Assembly (NCBI GenBank): GCA_027531255.1
Contig: JAPZRU010000012.1
Coordinates: 1-64,000 of the forward strand
Length of the DNA: 64,000 nt
Reading direction: 5' to 3'
Source: Steroidobacteraceae bacterium
Lineage (GTDB): Bacteria; Pseudomonadota; Gammaproteobacteria; Steroidobacterales; Steroidobacteraceae
This document shows, in pieces, positions 52,487 to 60,345 of the stretch. The position numbers were made by a program, and so were the translations under genes. Positions within the stretch are counted from its first letter, which is position 1. Each line of letters starts with the position of its first letter. The notes under the pieces are model-generated. The model worked only from the letters and a program-made list of their open reading frames with translations. It did not search any database and was not told the DNA's origin.

Positions 52487-53265
52487 GCGCGTGCGCGACG
52501 CCGACGTTCCCCGACCTGCGCGGCAAGGCCGTGCTCGTCACGGGTGGCGCGCGCGGGCTCGGCCGCATCGCCGCGAATCACTATGCGGCACAGGGCATGC
52601 GCGTCGCGCTCGCGGGCCGCGATGCGTCGAGCCTCGAGGCCGCGCGCGCGGAACTCGCCGCGCTCGGCACGGACTGCCACGCGGTCGTGCTGGACGTCAC
52701 GAACGCCGCGTCGGTCGAGGCGGGCGTCGCCGAGGTCGAGCGCTGGAGCGGCGGTCTCGACGTGCTGCTGAACAACGCAGGCCGCGCGGTCGTCAAGCCC
52801 GCGCTCGAGCAGGACGAGGGTGACTGGAACGCGGTGCTCGACACGAACCTGAAGGGCTGCTGGCTGGTCGCGCGGCGGGTCGCGCTCGGGATGCGGGACG
52901 CGGGTCGCGGCGGCAGCGTCGTGAACGTCGCGTCGATCGTCGGGTTGCAGCCGGTGGGCCAGCTGGCGCCGTACGCGGCCTCGAAGGCGGGTCTGCTGCA
53001 CCTCACGCGCCAGCTCGCGATGGAGTGGGCACGCCACCGCATCCGCGTGAACGCGATCGCGCCCGGCTACTTCGAGACCGACATGAATCGCGGCTTCTTC
53101 GACACCGAGGCCGGCCGCGCGGTGCTGAACCGCATGCCGCAGCGACGCCTCGGGACGGCCGCGGACCTGGCGGGTCCGCTGCTGCTGCTCGCGTCCGAGG
53201 CGTCCGCGTTCATGACCGGCGCCGTGCTCGCCGTGGACGGCGGGCACTCCTGCGCGTCGCTCTAG
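52483..53265 (+). CDS. short-chain dehydrogenase/reductase
   Basis: A 260-residue classical SDR oxidoreductase. It has the cofactor motif VTGGARGLG (residues 19-27), NNAG (97-100), catalytic Ser151, Tyr164-x-x-x-Lys168 (YAASK) and a C-terminal AVLAVDGGHSC. Arg in AGRDASS at the end of the second strand favours NADP. The substrate is unknown. ATG 52483 overlaps the apaH stop, so it is translationally coupled to apaGH, an uncommon neighbour. Confidence 0.92.
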   Translation: MSACATPTFPDLRGKAVLVTGGARGLGRIAANHYAAQGMRVALAGRDASSLEAARAELAALGTDCHAVVLDVTNAASVEAGVAEVERWSGGLDVLLNNAGRAVVKPALEQDEGDWNAVLDTNLKGCWLVARRVALGMRDAGRGGSVVNVASIVGLQPVGQLAPYAASKAGLLHLTRQLAMEWARHRIRVNAIAPGYFETDMNRGFFDTEAGRAVLNRMPQRRLGTAADLAGPLLLLASEASAFMTGAVLAVDGGHSCASL

Positions 53266-53286
53266 CCCCCGCGGCCGCGCGAGCCT

Positions 53287-54009
53287 TCAGCGCCCCGCGG
53301 GCGCGTCGGCCTCCGGCAGCGCCCCGAGCACCTCGACGCGCAGCCGCACGTCCGCGCCGGACACCTGACCCGGCGCGCAGCGGACCCGATCGTCGAGTCC
53401 CCGCGTCCTGAACTTCGGCAGCACGTCGCGCGCGAACTGCTCGAGAAGCTCGCAGTCGCCGGCCTCGATCCAGCGCGGCGAGCGCGCCGCGAATTCGACC
53501 GTGCGCCAGGCGCCCACGCCGGGCTCGGGCGCGGTCGCCGGCTTCAGCGGCGGCACGTCGCGACCGAGACGGCGTGCCGGCGCCTCGGGCTTCGGCGGCG
53601 GGGGCGGCGGCACGTCGGCGGCCGGCACCAGCGTGTGGAACACCAGTCGCACGCTCGGAAACCGGGAGATCCGGTCGAAGCCCCCGTCGCAGCCCGCGAC
53701 CCGAGCCTCGGCACCGGGCCGCGCGCCGACGTACTCGAGCAGGCGCCCCACCTTGGCCGCGAGCACGTCGCAGGCGTAGAACGAGGTCAGGCCGACGTAG
53801 CGGAACACCATCTCGTGCCGCTCCCAGACGCCCTCGACCGGCCCCGCGACCGTCGCGCCGTCCGCCGCGGAGACCGGCGAGCCGGCGCGCTCGGCGCCTG
53901 CGGTCGCCGCCACGGCGACCGAGCCGACCGCAGTCATCCAGGCCAGGCACAGGCCAGCGGCCACGCGAACACTGAACCGCCGGGACATCGACGGGCGGAC
54001 TTCGGACAT
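53287..54009 (-). CDS. secreted protein of unknown function with a duplicated Cys-pair module
   Basis: I do not recognise this family. The 240-residue product has an N-terminal signal peptide (cleavage near residue 36). The mature part has two similar halves joined by a Pro-rich linker (about 133-163): residues 75-130 with Cys80 and Cys107, and residues 180-231 with Cys186 and Cys211. In each half a cysteine, a helix and a second cysteine precede a strand of the form RL.V...L, so the two pairs probably form disulfides. ATG 54009 has a perfect AGGAGG eight bases upstream, favouring it over the ATG at 54045. It faces the SDR tail-to-tail and the kynurenine operon head-to-head. Confidence 0.8.
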   Translation of the reverse strand: MSEVRPSMSRRFSVRVAAGLCLAWMTAVGSVAVAATAGAERAGSPVSAADGATVAGPVEGVWERHEMVFRYVGLTSFYACDVLAAKVGRLLEYVGARPGAEARVAGCDGGFDRISRFPSVRLVFHTLVPAADVPPPPPPKPEAPARRLGRDVPPLKPATAPEPGVGAWRTVEFAARSPRWIEAGDCELLEQFARDVLPKFRTRGLDDRVRCAPGQVSGADVRLRVEVLGALPEADAPAGR

Positions 54010-54090
54010 CGGCGTTTCCTCCTCGAAGGGATCGGACCCCGCCACGCGGCCGGGGTTCGCGTGACGAGGGGCGGTCCGGACCCCCGAGGC

Positions 54091-54096
54091 TATAAT
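54091..54096 (+). promoter_or_regulatory. -10 element upstream of the kynurenine genes
   Basis: Perfect TATAAT, 12 bases before the ATG of the dioxygenase gene, which would make the transcript nearly leaderless. The -35 region (around 54068-54073) is weak, which may imply activation by a regulator. Confidence 0.5.
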
Positions 54097-54107
54097 GCCG
54101 CCACACC

Positions 54108-54620
54108 ATGCGCCCGACCGCCCCCTTCGACCTGCAGCGCTGGATCGACGCGCACCGCCACGAGCTGAAGCCGCCCGTCTCGAACCGGCAGATCTTCCCG
54201 GCGGGGGACTTCATCGTGATGGCGGTCGGCGGCCCGAACGCGCGGAAGGACTACCACGTCGATCCCGGCGAGGAGTTCTTCTACCAGCTGGAAGGCACGC
54301 TGACGCTGAAGACGATGCAGGACGGCGGGCCGGTCGACTACCGCGTGCGCGGCGGCGAGGTGTTCCTGCTGCCGGCGTTCGTACCCCACTCGCCGCAGCG
54401 CGAGGCGGGCTCGATCGGGCTCGTGGTCGAACGCCGGCGCCTGCCCGGCGAGCAGGACGGTTTCCAGTGGTACTGCGAGCACTGCCACGCGCTGCTCTAC
54501 GAGGAGCACTTCGTGCTCGAGAACATCGAGACCCAGTTCCCGCCGGTGTTCGAGCGCTTCTACGCGCATGCGACGAAGCGCACCTGCGGCCGGTGCGGCA
54601 CGGTCATGGAGCGCCCGTGA
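54108..54620 (+). CDS. nbaC: 3-hydroxyanthranilate 3,4-dioxygenase
   Basis: Non-haem iron ring-cleaving cupin that turns 3-hydroxyanthranilate into 2-amino-3-carboxymuconate semialdehyde, which cyclises to quinolinate. The 170-residue product has the iron ligands His50 and Glu56 (DYHVDPGEEFFYQ) and His94 (VPHSP), and the bacterial rubredoxin-like site Cys122/Cys125 and Cys159/Cys162. The gene heads a four-gene run joined by overlapping stops and starts. Confidence 0.96.
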   Translation: MRPTAPFDLQRWIDAHRHELKPPVSNRQIFPAGDFIVMAVGGPNARKDYHVDPGEEFFYQLEGTLTLKTMQDGGPVDYRVRGGEVFLLPAFVPHSPQREAGSIGLVVERRRLPGEQDGFQWYCEHCHALLYEEHFVLENIETQFPPVFERFYAHATKRTCGRCGTVMERP

Positions 54621-55441
54621 CCGCCGTCGTGCTCACCGCCGCGGGCGGCCGCTATTCGGCCGACCTCTCGGACCCGCTGCCGCTCGCGATGCCCCTCGAC
54701 TTCGACGGCGTGCAGCCCAATCACTTCGGGGCGCCGCGAGCCCACGCGCAGCCGCTGGCGGGCGGCGGCTTCGTCGGCGACGTGCGCGCCGGCGGCTCCG
54801 TGAACTGCGAGACGCTGACGCTCGTGCCCCACTGCAACGGCACGCACACCGAGTGCGTCGGACACGTGACCACCGATCGCACCGCCGTGCACGAGGTGCT
54901 GAAGGGCGGCCTGTTCCTCGCGCGGCTCGTGTCCGTGCGGCCGGAACCGGTCGGCGACGCGCCGGACACGCGCGATCCGGACGCCGGCCCGACCGAACGC
55001 GCGATCACCGCGCGGCTGCTCGAAGCGGCGCTCGCAGGCGCGCCGGGCGAGGCCTCCGCGCTCGTGGTGCGCACGCTGCCGAACGACGCCACGAAACTGT
55101 CGCGCCGGTACGAAGGCGCCGCACCGGCGCCGTACTTCACGCCCGAGGCGGCCGCGGTGCTGGTGGCGGCCGGCATCCGTCACGTCGTGGTGGACCTGCC
55201 GTCGCTGGACCGAGCCGAGGACCGCGGGCGCCTCGCCGCACACCGCGTGTTCTGGGGGCTGCCGCCGGGCGCGAAGCGGGCGCACGAGGCGGCCCGCGGG
55301 GACTGCACGATCACCGAACTGGCGTGGATCGCGCCGACGATCCGCGACGGCGTCTACCTGCTCGACCTCCAGGTGCCGGCCTTCATGAGCGACGCGGCCC
55401 CCAGCCGCCCCCTGCTCTACCCCGCGCGCCCGCATGACTGA
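54617..55441 (+). CDS. cyclase-family hydrolase, probable kynurenine formamidase
   Basis: A 274-residue member of the metal-dependent cyclase superfamily that includes KynB. The metal-binding core reads PHCNGTHTECVGH, a variant of the KynB HxGTHxDxPxH motif. It is longer than typical KynB (about 210 residues). Its position inside a kynurenine cluster argues that it hydrolyses N-formylkynurenine to kynurenine, but that is inference. GTG 54617 overlaps the nbaC stop, and its own stop overlaps the kynU start. Confidence 0.85.
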   Translation: MTAVVLTAAGGRYSADLSDPLPLAMPLDFDGVQPNHFGAPRAHAQPLAGGGFVGDVRAGGSVNCETLTLVPHCNGTHTECVGHVTTDRTAVHEVLKGGLFLARLVSVRPEPVGDAPDTRDPDAGPTERAITARLLEAALAGAPGEASALVVRTLPNDATKLSRRYEGAAPAPYFTPEAAAVLVAAGIRHVVVDLPSLDRAEDRGRLAAHRVFWGLPPGAKRAHEAARGDCTITELAWIAPTIRDGVYLLDLQVPAFMSDAAPSRPLLYPARPHD

Positions 55442-56705
55442 CGCGGGCCTGCGCGAGGCCGCGGCGCTCGACGCCGCCGACCCGCTGCGCGAGTTCCGGG
55501 CCCGGTTCGCGATCCCGCGCGCGGCGCACGGCGGCGAAGCCATCTACTTCTGCGGTCACTCGCTGGGGCCGCAGCCGCTCGCCGCCGCCGCGCGCGTGCG
55601 CGACCTGCTCGACGACTGGGCCATGCTCGGCGTGCGCGGTCACGTCGAGGGAACCAGGCCGTGGCTGCCTTACCACGAGCCGTTCGCCGCCCCGCTGGCG
55701 CGGCTCGTCGGCGCCGAACCCGCCGAGGTGGTCGCGATGAACTCGCTGACCGTGAACCTGCACCTGATGCTCGTCAGCTTCTACCGACCCACGGCCGCGC
55801 GACACCGCATCCTGCTCGAACGCCACGCGTTCCCGTCCGACCGCTACGCGCTGGCTTCGCAGGTGCGGTTCCACGGTTACGATCCGGCGTCCGCCCTGCT
55901 CGAACTCGCGCCGCGCGAGGGTGAGACGGGGCTGCGCACCGAGGACGTGCTCGCGACGCTCGACCGCGAACGCGAGCGCCTCGCGCTCGTGCTGCTGCCG
56001 GGCGTGCAGTACCTCTCCGGCCAGGTGCTCGACGTGGCGGCGATCACGGCCGCCGCGCGTCGCGCCGGCGTCCCCGTCGGCTGGGACCTGGCGCACGCCG
56101 TCGGCAACGTGCCGCTGCGACTGCACGACTGGGACGCGGACTTCGCGGTCTGGTGCAGCTACAAGTACCTCTGTGGCGGCCCCGGCGCGGTCGCCGGCTG
56201 CTTCGTGCACGCGCGCCACGCGCAGGCCACCGACCTGCCGCGCTTCGCCGGCTGGTGGGGCCACGAGGTCGCGACGCGCTTCCGCATGGGTCCCGAGTTC
56301 GTGCCGACGCCGGGCGCGGACGGCTGGCAGCTGTCGAACGGCCCCGTGCTGGCGATGGCGCCGCTCGCGGCTGCGCTCGAGGTCTACGACGCGGCCGGCA
56401 TGGCGAGGATCCGCGCGAAGTCGCTGGCGCTCGGCGCCCATGCGCGTCGGCGGCTGACGGAACGGCTCGGCGCGCGCGTCGCCGTGCTGACGCCGCCGGG
56501 CGAGGCGGCGGGCGCTCAGCTGTCGCTGCGACTCCCGAGCGGGCGCGACGCGGCGCGGGCCGCGTTCGAGCGACTGACCGCCGCCGGCGTGATCGGCGAC
56601 TGGCGCGAGCCCGACGTGATCCGGCTCGCGCCCGCGCCGCTCTGGAACACCTACACGGAAGTCGCGCGCGCGGTCGACACGCTCGCGGACGCGATCCACG
56701 AATGA
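55434..56705 (+). CDS. kynU: kynureninase
   Basis: PLP enzyme cleaving 3-hydroxykynurenine to 3-hydroxyanthranilate and alanine. The 423-residue product has AIYFCGHSLGPQP near the N-terminus, NSLTVNLHLMLVSFYRP, the PLP Asp region GWDLAHAVGNVPL and the Schiff-base Lys244 in WCSYKYLCGGPG. ATG 55434 overlaps the previous gene by 8 bases; the kmo ATG overlaps its stop. Confidence 0.97.
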   Translation: MTDAGLREAAALDAADPLREFRARFAIPRAAHGGEAIYFCGHSLGPQPLAAAARVRDLLDDWAMLGVRGHVEGTRPWLPYHEPFAAPLARLVGAEPAEVVAMNSLTVNLHLMLVSFYRPTAARHRILLERHAFPSDRYALASQVRFHGYDPASALLELAPREGETGLRTEDVLATLDRERERLALVLLPGVQYLSGQVLDVAAITAAARRAGVPVGWDLAHAVGNVPLRLHDWDADFAVWCSYKYLCGGPGAVAGCFVHARHAQATDLPRFAGWWGHEVATRFRMGPEFVPTPGADGWQLSNGPVLAMAPLAAALEVYDAAGMARIRAKSLALGAHARRRLTERLGARVAVLTPPGEAAGAQLSLRLPSGRDAARAAFERLTAAGVIGDWREPDVIRLAPAPLWNTYTEVARAVDTLADAIHE

Positions 56706-58084
56706 AAGAACCCGTCACGATCCTCGGCGCCGGCTGCACCGGCCCACTGCTCGCCGTGCTGCTGGCGAAGCGCGGCCACCGCGTGCGCATCTACGAGCGC
56801 AGGCCCGACGCGCGACGCGTGCAGCTCGCCGCGGGCCGCTCGATCAACCTCGCGCTCGCGGCGCGCGGCCTCGCCGGCCTCGAGCGCGCGGGCCTGCTCG
56901 ACGCGGTGCGGCCGCTGCTCGTGCCCATGCGCGGTCGGCGGCTGCACGACCTCGACGGCTCGACCCGCTTCCTGCCTTACGGCCAGCGACCGCACGAGCA
57001 GCTGTACTCGGTCGGCCGCGCGCCGCTGAACCACGTGCTGACGGACGCCGCCGAGGCACACGGCGTCGAACTGCTGTTCGAGCACGCCTGCCGGGACGCG
57101 GATTTCGCACGCGGCTTGATCCGCGTCGAGGACCTGCGGCAAGGCGCCGTGCGCGAACTGCGCCTCGCGGACGCGCCCGTGTTCGGCGCCGACGGCGCGG
57201 GTTCGGCGCTGCGCGGCGCGATGGTGCGCGCCGGACTCGGCAGCGCGCGCGAGGAGCGCCTCGCGCACGACTACAAGGAACTCAACATCCCCGCCGGCGC
57301 CGACGGCCGCTGGCGGATGGATCCGCACGCGCTGCACATCTGGCCGCGCGGCGGCTACATGCTGATCGCGCTGCCGAACACGGACGGCTCGTTCACGGCC
57401 ACGCTGTTCCTCGCGGCCGAGGGCCCGGCGCCGAGCTTCGCGAGCCTCGAGGCCGGCGGACCCGCGGCCGTGCGCGAGCTGTTCGCGCGCGAGTTCCCCG
57501 ACGCGCTGGCGCTGATGCCGAACCTCGAGATCGAGTGGGCCGCGAACCCGGCCGGCCACATGGCGACGCTCTACGCCGCCCCGTGGCAGGTGGACGGGCG
57601 TGCGCTCCTCGTCGGCGACGCGGCGCACGCGATCGTGCCCTTCCACGGCCAGGGCATGAACTGTGCCTTCGAGGACTGCCGGGTCATCGACGACCTGCTC
57701 GAGGCCGGCTGCGACTGGGGGCGCTGCTTCGCGCGGTTCGACGCGCTCCGCCGCGACGACTGCGCGGCGATCGCGCGGATGGCGATCGAGAACTACGTCG
57801 AGATGCGCGACACCGTGCGCGACCCGCGCTTCGCGCTCGCGAAGGAACTGTCGCTCGAACTCGAGCGGCGCCACCCGGAGCGCTTCATCCCGCGCTACTC
57901 GATGGTGATGTTCCACGCCGAGATCCCGTATGCCGAGGCCGAGCGCCGCGGCGTCGCGCAGGCCGCGATCCTCGAGCGCCTGACGCGCGACGCGCGGACG
58001 CCGGACGCGGTCGACTGGGCGCAGGCCGCCCGGCTCGTCGACGAGTCGCTGCCGAGGCTTCGCGCGCACGCTACGGGAACTTGA
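56702..58084 (+). CDS. kmo: kynurenine 3-monooxygenase
   Basis: FAD-dependent hydroxylase producing 3-hydroxykynurenine from kynurenine with NADPH and oxygen. The 460-residue product has the FAD motif ILGAGCTGPLLAVLLAKRG, RSINLALAARGL, the YKELNIP substrate region and the second FAD motif LLVGDAAHAIVPFHGQGMN. A C-terminal hydrophobic anchor is not evident. It is the last gene of the cluster. No tryptophan 2,3-dioxygenase is encoded in the window, so N-formylkynurenine must come from elsewhere. Confidence 0.97.
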   Translation: MKEPVTILGAGCTGPLLAVLLAKRGHRVRIYERRPDARRVQLAAGRSINLALAARGLAGLERAGLLDAVRPLLVPMRGRRLHDLDGSTRFLPYGQRPHEQLYSVGRAPLNHVLTDAAEAHGVELLFEHACRDADFARGLIRVEDLRQGAVRELRLADAPVFGADGAGSALRGAMVRAGLGSAREERLAHDYKELNIPAGADGRWRMDPHALHIWPRGGYMLIALPNTDGSFTATLFLAAEGPAPSFASLEAGGPAAVRELFAREFPDALALMPNLEIEWAANPAGHMATLYAAPWQVDGRALLVGDAAHAIVPFHGQGMNCAFEDCRVIDDLLEAGCDWGRCFARFDALRRDDCAAIARMAIENYVEMRDTVRDPRFALAKELSLELERRHPERFIPRYSMVMFHAEIPYAEAERRGVAQAAILERLTRDARTPDAVDWAQAARLVDESLPRLRAHATGT

Positions 58085-58170
58085 GGATCGCCCGCGACCC
58101 GCGCGCCATTCTCGCGACGCGCCACGTGGCGACCGCGCGCGGCAATCTCGAGCGCGAACTGGCGACGCTT

Positions 58171-58680
58171 CTAGGGGCGCTCGTAGCGCACGAACGCGTA
58201 GGCGTGCGCATGCCGGTCGTCGGGCGCATGTTCCTCGCGCCAGGTCTCGCGGAAGGCCGCGCGATCCCACGCAGGGAAACGCGTGTCGCCCTCGACGTCC
58301 GCGTGTACCTCGGTCAGGTGCAGCACCGCGGCGCGCGGCAGGCACTGCCGATAGAGTTCCGCGCCGCCGATCACCATCAGCACGGGCACCGGGCCTGCGA
58401 CCGCGAGCGCCTCGTCGAGGGAGTGCACGACGGTGGCGCCGGGAGCGACATAGCCTTCCGCGCGCGTCAGCACGAGGTTGGTGCGCCCCGGCAGGGGCCG
58501 GCCGAGGCTCTCCCAGGTGCGCCGGCCCATCAGCACCGGGTGCCCGAGCGTCAGCCGCTTGAAGTGCTGCAGGTCGGCCGGCAGTCGCCAGGGCAGGCCG
58601 CCGTCGCGGCCGATCACCCCGTTCCGCGCTGCCGCGACCACCAGTTCGATCCGCGGAGCGGTTCCGCCTTGCGTTGACAT
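58171..58680 (-). CDS. folA: dihydrofolate reductase
   Basis: NADPH-dependent reduction of dihydrofolate, regenerating the THF oxidised by ThyA. The 169-residue product has AAARNGVIGRDGGLPWRLPADLQHFK (read in parts), LMGRRTWESLGRPLPGR and VIGGAELYRQCLP. ATG 58680 is the first in frame. It converges with kmo, leaving 86 bases between stops. thyA lies 1.7 kb away, as in many gammaproteobacteria. Confidence 0.96.
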   Translation of the reverse strand: MSTQGGTAPRIELVVAAARNGVIGRDGGLPWRLPADLQHFKRLTLGHPVLMGRRTWESLGRPLPGRTNLVLTRAEGYVAPGATVVHSLDEALAVAGPVPVLMVIGGAELYRQCLPRAAVLHLTEVHADVEGDTRFPAWDRAAFRETWREEHAPDDRHAHAYAFVRYERP

Positions 58681-58701
58681 AAGTGGCCCGAAGTGTGAAC
58701 C

Positions 58702-58883
58702 GTTCGGCGCTCCGTACCGGGCCGAACCTGTACCCTGCTGGTGCCCTTGGCGTCAGGTGCCAAGACGGCGCCGCCGGGGGCGATCACTTGACCTGGTGAT
58801 CGGACGCGCAAGTAGCGCAATGACGCCGCCTCTTGCCATCTGGGTCGCCGCGGGAAGGTTGTTGGCTCCCGCGGCGGCCTTTT
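58702..58883 (+). ncRNA. possible structured RNA between folA and the prolyl hydroxylase gene
   Basis: The 261-base gap holds a series of perfect hairpins on the plus strand: 58702-58708/58721-58727, 58746-58751/58759-58764, 58781-58787/58796-58802 and 58806-58809/58815-58818. They are followed by a strong terminator. GGCGTCA (58749-58755) is also exactly complementary to TGACGCC (58821-58827), allowing an alternative or pseudoknot fold. Both flanking genes are on the minus strand, so this would be an independent transcript and not a riboswitch leader. A consensus -35 TTGACA is at 58674-58679, but no matching -10 is seen. I could not match it to 6S, tmRNA or a known riboswitch. Confidence 0.4.
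58847..58883 (+). terminator. intrinsic terminator on the plus strand
   Basis: GCCGCGGGA (58847-58855) pairs perfectly with TCCCGCGGC (58867-58875) around an 11-base loop and is followed by GGCC and four Ts. On the minus strand there is no T run, so it terminates rightward transcription although no rightward gene is present nearby. Confidence 0.75.
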
Positions 58884-58941
58884 CACCATCGCCTCGACCC
58901 CTGCCCGGGGACCGTGTCCCGCGCCTGGCCGCGAGCCGCTG

Positions 58942-59610
58942 CTAGACCAGCGGCGCTCCGAGCGGACGTCGCCGGAACCAGCCCGTGAGACTGCGTCGCG
59001 GCCGCGTCGCCGGCCGGACCTCGTGCTCCAGTCGTTCGCTCAGGAAGACGGCGAGCGTACCGCCCTGCGGGACCACGTCGCGGGTGCCGTCGGGGAGGTG
59101 CAAGCGCAGTTCGCCGCCGTCGCGCGCGTCCCAGCCGGGATTCAGGTATAGCACGATCGACACGACCCGCTCGACGCCAGCCGGGGAGCGGTCGAGGTGG
59201 CGCGCATAGTGGGCGCCGGGCGGATAGAGCGCGTAGTGGCACTCGAGCTCGTGCAAGCCGAGGTACAGCCGCTCGTTGAGCGCGAGCCGCAGCGCCTCGA
59301 GTCGCGACAGCGCCGCGGCCTCGGCACGAGTGCCCGGCTCGCGCAACCACTGGATCCGGTCGCCGCGGACGTCCTCGAGTACCATCCGGCGGGCACCGGC
59401 ACCGACCGCGGCGGCCCGCAGTTCGCCGCGCACCGCGCGGCCATCCAGTTCCAGGGCGAGTTCGCGCACGAGCGCGGCGTCGAGGAAGCCCGGCACGACC
59501 GCATGGCCGGGGCCGGCGAGCGACTGGGCGAGCGCAGCCGCCTGCGCGGCGTCGACCACGGTGCACCCGGCGGCCTGCGTCACGGGACGTGCGCCGGCCG
59601 GCCCGTGCAT
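58942..59610 (-). CDS. 2-oxoglutarate/Fe(II) prolyl hydroxylase, PHD2/PPHD-like
   Basis: A 222-residue double-stranded beta-helix dioxygenase. The iron triad is His138-x-Asp140 (YARHLD) and His196 (LEHEV); the 2-oxoglutarate arginine is Arg206 in RRSLTGWF. Flanking segments CHYALYPPGAHY and VVSIVLYLNPGW closely follow the bacterial relatives of human PHD2; the Pseudomonas member (PPHD) hydroxylates a prolyl residue of EF-Tu. EF-Tu is thus the likely substrate, by family knowledge only. ATG 59610 lies one base after the stop of the SET-domain gene, so the two are coupled. Confidence 0.88.
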   Translation of the reverse strand: MHGPAGARPVTQAAGCTVVDAAQAAALAQSLAGPGHAVVPGFLDAALVRELALELDGRAVRGELRAAAVGAGARRMVLEDVRGDRIQWLREPGTRAEAAALSRLEALRLALNERLYLGLHELECHYALYPPGAHYARHLDRSPAGVERVVSIVLYLNPGWDARDGGELRLHLPDGTRDVVPQGGTLAVFLSERLEHEVRPATRPRRSLTGWFRRRPLGAPLV

Positions 59611-59611
59611 C

Positions 59612-60271
59612 TCAGCGGCTCGAGCGGCGCCCGGCGCCGGACGCCCGGCCCGGCTTCGACTTCGACTTCGAGCGCGAGGCGCCCTGGGACTTGCCGCGCG
59701 ACGACGTCCCGCGGCGCGAGTTCGCGCCGGAAGCGGTCTCGGCGTGCGCCTTCCGTCGCGCGTTCGCGCGGGCCGGCGAGCGCTTCCGCTTCTTCTCGGG
59801 CGGCAGCAGCATCGTGCCGCGGCACTTCGGGCTGCCGCAGCGGCACGCGAAGATCTCGTCGATGTTCGGCGGATCCCCGGCCTCGCGGCCGATCATGTAG
59901 TCGTAGGTCAGTTCCTGTCCGGCCGGGATCGCCCGGACGGTCTCCACGAACACGCGCTTGTTCTCGATGACGGTCTCGCAGTTCGGGTCGCAGCAGTGGT
60001 TCACCCAGCGCGCCTCGTTGCCGTCGACGCCCGCGTCGATCACGGTGCGCGAGTCCACGGTGAACAGGAAAGTGTGGTTGTCGTCGGGAGCCTTGTGCTC
60101 GTAGCGGCGGTCCGCCTCGGCGTGCGAGATGCGCTCGCCGACGTACTCCATGATCCGCTCGCCCTTGCGGAGATCGCGCCTCGCGAACACGCCGGTGCCG
60201 TGGATCGGCGAGCGACGGACGCGGTACGGCAGCGGGTCGGAGACGGGAGCGGCGCGCGAGACACTCGGCAT
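59612..60271 (-). CDS. SET-domain protein methyltransferase with basic tail
   Basis: A 219-residue SET protein. SAM-binding GTGVFARRDL (25-34), the pseudoknot motif NHCCDPNC (91-98), catalytic-Tyr strand ELTYDY (120-125) and a post-SET zinc motif CRCG...CRG (Cys143, Cys145, Cys150) are all present, so it should be an active lysine methyltransferase. Residues 159-219 form a Lys/Arg/Ser/Gly/Ala-rich tail like that of histone H1 or bacterial nucleoid proteins. The target is unknown; ribosomal or nucleoid proteins, DNA-associated proteins or its own tail are options. It lies between thyA and the prolyl hydroxylase on the same strand. ATG 60271 matches the domain length. Confidence 0.92.
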   Translation of the reverse strand: MPSVSRAAPVSDPLPYRVRRSPIHGTGVFARRDLRKGERIMEYVGERISHAEADRRYEHKAPDDNHTFLFTVDSRTVIDAGVDGNEARWVNHCCDPNCETVIENKRVFVETVRAIPAGQELTYDYMIGREAGDPPNIDEIFACRCGSPKCRGTMLLPPEKKRKRSPARANARRKAHAETASGANSRRGTSSRGKSQGASRSKSKSKPGRASGAGRRSSR

Positions 60272-60345
60272 GGTCGATCCTCTCGAAGGTACGCTCGGAG
60301 CGGGCGGCGGATGGTGCCGCTGGAAGCGAAGGGGTGCGCCGCGGC

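Noticed and set aside
58770-58830. A fluoride-type (crcB) riboswitch, because of an AATGACGCC string after a small hairpin
   Set aside because: The first stem and pseudoknot partner of that riboswitch are not in place, and no plus-strand gene follows. The resemblance is short and probably accidental.
58819-58945. A short plus-strand ORF starting at an ATG inside the folA/hydroxylase gap
   Set aside because: It reads through the terminator hairpin, lacks a ribosome-binding site, and has the Ala/Arg/Pro composition of random high-GC sequence.
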